The notes under the pieces are model-generated. The model made no database searches. It had not been told where the DNA came from and was given only the letters and a program-made list of their open reading frames with translations. The translations under genes and the position numbers were made by a program. DNA of 12,890 nucleotides, taken from UBA6902 sp964393845. GTDB lineage: Bacteria > Nitrospirota > Thermodesulfovibrionia > UBA6902. Where the stretch lies: NCBI GenBank assembly GCA_964393845.1, contig CAYMUX010000096.1, positions 1-12,890 of the forward strand, read 5' to 3'. Position 1 is the first letter of the stretch; each line of letters starts with the position of its first letter. Positions 12,714 to 12,890 of the stretch are shown piece after piece.

Positions 12714-12890
12714 TTAATCGTCGGCACGTTTGATAACCTCCGCTGAAATATTTTCTAAAGGCAATATCTTATCAACCCCGCCCCTTTTAATGGCCTCATT
12801 AGGCATCCCGAATACAACGGATGTAGCTTCGTCCTGTTAAATGTTGTAAGCACCTGCCTGACTTCTCTTAAAGCCTAGGCAGATCGATCA
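12714..12890 (-). pseudogene. cheB: 3' end of cheB (chemotaxis methylesterase) with in-frame stop
   Basis: The last 40 residues, QDEATSVVFGMPNEAIKRGG then VDKILPLENISAEVIKRADD, are the hallmark C-terminus of CheB, the enzyme that removes methyl groups from chemoreceptors. Upstream, AGAYNI is expected to continue as AQDE, but a TAA (12839-12837) replaces the alanine codon, and a further TGA lies at the window edge in the same frame. A neighbouring frame reads ALREVRQ, also CheB-like, so a frameshift close by is possible. It is therefore either a decayed gene or a sequence end with errors. No other chemotaxis gene is visible. Confidence 0.7.

Noticed and set aside
1..12890. CRISPR array
   Set aside because: No regularly spaced direct repeats are visible; the array of this operon would lie beyond cas2, outside the left edge.

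Overview
The window (about 12.9 kb, moderate GC, good codon structure) looks like chromosomal DNA of an environmental Gram-negative-type bacterium. A type I-C CRISPR-Cas operon, a multi-haem c-type cytochrome, a FliK-like/FlhB-like pair, an M67 JAMM peptidase, a DUF1284 protein and a CheB end would suit Nitrospirota or a neighbouring sulfur/metal-cycling lineage. This placement is an inference from gene content only.

Left part (1-3441, minus strand): the upstream half of a type I-C cas operon, cas3 - cas5 - cas8c, reading off the left edge. cas8c is cut by the window; cas7, cas4, cas1, cas2 and the array would lie further left. No CRISPR repeats are visible here.

Positions 3442-4700 are a scrapyard immediately upstream of cas3. 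Reading on the minus strand there are: a 75-residue protein of unknown function, a second cas3 reduced to its first ~50 codons with an in-frame stop and no HD motif, an ORF6N-domain gene with a large in-frame internal deletion, and a GxxExxY protein framed by copies of a 26-bp imperfect repeat. One repeat copy supplies the last codons and stop of the ORF6N remnant. Another supplies the -10 box of the best promoter candidate for the cas operon. This is the most unusual part of the window.

Middle (4813-6519, plus strand): a small membrane-anchored di-haem cytochrome, then a two-gene unit of a FliK C-terminal-like protein and a short FlhB C-terminal-like protein. These converge on a secreted M28-type peptidase (minus) across a perfect 30-bp palindrome.

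Right part (7789-12665): a small heat-shock protein (minus) divergent from rsmD-coaD (plus), then an EamA transporter, an M67/JAMM metallopeptidase, a double-domain universal stress protein and a DUF1284 cysteine-rich protein, all plus. Several of these genes lack an obvious Shine-Dalgarno sequence, and two have promoters so close to the start that the mRNAs would be nearly leaderless. The right edge (12714-12890, minus) holds the 3' end of cheB with an in-frame stop, either a pseudogene or sequence error at a contig end.

The housekeeping genes appear independent of one another. The only genes that clearly work together are the cas genes, the FliK-like/FlhB-like pair and rsmD/coaD (a common neighbourhood).
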